DNA of 58,575 nucleotides from Hymenochaete sp. R1. Lineage: Eukaryota; Basidiomycota; Agaricomycetes; Hymenochaetales; Hymenochaetaceae. The notes beneath the pieces were generated by a model. That model was given only the letters and a program-made list of their open reading frames with translations. It searched no databases and was not told where the DNA came from. The translations under genes were made by a program, and so were the position numbers. The stretch lies in the NCBI GenBank assembly GCA_019400425.1, contig JAFREE010000149.1, positions 1 through 58,575 on the forward strand, written 5' to 3'. Each line of letters starts with the position of its first letter. Position 1 is the stretch's first letter. Positions 57,781 through 58,575 of the stretch are shown here, one piece after another.

Positions 57781-58575
57781 GGGGGTAGCCTTGCACACGG
57801 TGACTGTGGCACGTAAGGAGATGTCGGTGAGTACGCATTCGGCGAGCTCGGGCTGTAGCCTGGGCCTAGGGACATCGCTCCCCGCTCCCATAGGACTTTG
57901 TCCAAAGCCGGGGAAGAAGAACAATGACGGGTCGTCGCCTCCATTGCCAGCGAGCGGAGAGAATGCTGCTTGCTCTCCTTCGAAAGCCATATCGCTTGAC
58001 CATGACGGAGAGTTACTGTCGTAAGGCGTCATAGCAGCCTGACCTGGTGTCGTACCGCCATCCTCCTAAGCAGCGAGCCTGTTCTGCTCTGGCAGGCGAC
58101 GGTCGACAATGACATCCCTCGGCGTATTCATATCGAGCGCAACTTCGAAAGCCTCCGTGCTCATAGGCGTCATTCGTCCAAGCATGACGTTCTCTGCAAC
58201 ACCAATACAATCATCCTTTTCTCCCACAGCAGCAGCCTCCATAAAAATCTCGACAGTCTCTTCGAACGAACATCTCATGAGAGCTCCGGTATCCGCACGA
58301 GTAATACCGCGACAAGTGATGGCCATCAACGACCCGCGACGAGTCATCGGATCGCAAAGAAGAGCCAAATGTTGATAGTTGACATACGTACCATCGAACT
58401 CGTTGACGTTGCGCAATTCCTTCATAAATGCTGCTCAAGCAGCCTCGATACCAAGGACGTTGAAGAACTCCACACAGCTATTGGAGTACGTCCTCCTCCA
58501 ATCGACACCGTCAACGCACATGGCTGTCTTGACATTAACATCGTCTGTCTCAAGAACCCATTCCATGTCGGATTT
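57781..58575 (-). pseudogene. RPB1 (RNA polymerase II largest subunit) pseudogene fragment
   Basis: Read on the minus strand from the window edge, the text is the C-terminal end of the RPB1 catalytic body: [79 protein letters not shown]. Two in-frame stops break it: TGA at 58437-58435 (EAA*AAF, where RPB1 has Arg) and TAG at 58068-58066 (RLAA*EDGG, where RPB1 has Gln). A frameshift after GQSPMGAG near 57890 moves the CTD start (PGYSPSSPNAYSPTSPYVPQ) into another frame, and the heptad repeats then end. Both stops fit single C-to-T changes. No introns interrupt the 795 bp. It continues beyond the window. Confidence 0.9.

Overview
The window is nuclear DNA of a filamentous basidiomycete, most likely an Agaricomycete. 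The genes are intron-dense, with many 45-130 nt GT..AG introns, tightly packed, and on both strands. The protein set is typically fungal: a KRE6/SKN1 beta-glucan synthesis protein, a Zn2Cys6 regulator, an F-box protein with a leucine-rich tail, and a Ulp2-type SUMO protease. I recognised no tRNA, rRNA or CRISPR. No species is claimed.

Left edge (1-4900) is accessory DNA. It holds a reverse-oriented LTR, a GC-rich inverted repeat built on a TATGTCCC motif, traces of one or two unidentified genes, a perfect 14-bp hairpin, and a badly decayed tandem array of roughly 200-220 bp units.

The core block (5180-51138) is ordinary, gene-rich sequence. In order it carries: a Golgi stacking protein GRASP (-); a large intronless mitochondrial helical-repeat protein (+); a Zn2Cys6 transcription factor (+); the SUMO E1 subunit AOS1 (+); a small TATA-box-driven hydrophilic protein (-); a coiled-coil protein (-); a GH16 KRE6/SKN1 protein (+); a Ulp2-like SUMO protease (+); a single-pass membrane protein (-); a four-helix membrane protein (+); a bestrophin-family channel (-); the E1-alpha subunit of the branched-chain 2-oxoacid dehydrogenase (+); a glycosylated type I membrane protein with an Asn/Ser tract (+); a PhyH-type 2-oxoglutarate dioxygenase (-); a small basic protein (-); a mitochondrial K+/H+-exchange-related protein (+); and an F-box protein (+). 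For 15 multi-exon genes I rebuilt the exons by hand, and the exon lengths sum to whole codons. Two contain microexons (14 nt and 9 nt).

Right edge (51139-58575) is again accessory. It has short repeats, a degraded gene, two direct copies of a ~290-bp dispersed repeat about 4.1 kb apart, an orphan 416-aa ORF between them, and at the edge a pseudogene fragment of RPB1 (largest subunit of RNA polymerase II) with two in-frame stops and a frameshift at the start of the CTD.

Functionally, the clearest theme is SUMO metabolism: a conjugation gene (AOS1) and a deconjugation gene (ULP2-like) lie about 9 kb apart on the same strand. Most other neighbours are unrelated housekeeping genes. I found no convincing multi-gene novel system. 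The most unusual items are the decayed arrays, the RPB1 pseudogene, the 9-nt microexon, and a possible frameshift or uORF at the start of the 34.7-kb membrane-protein gene.
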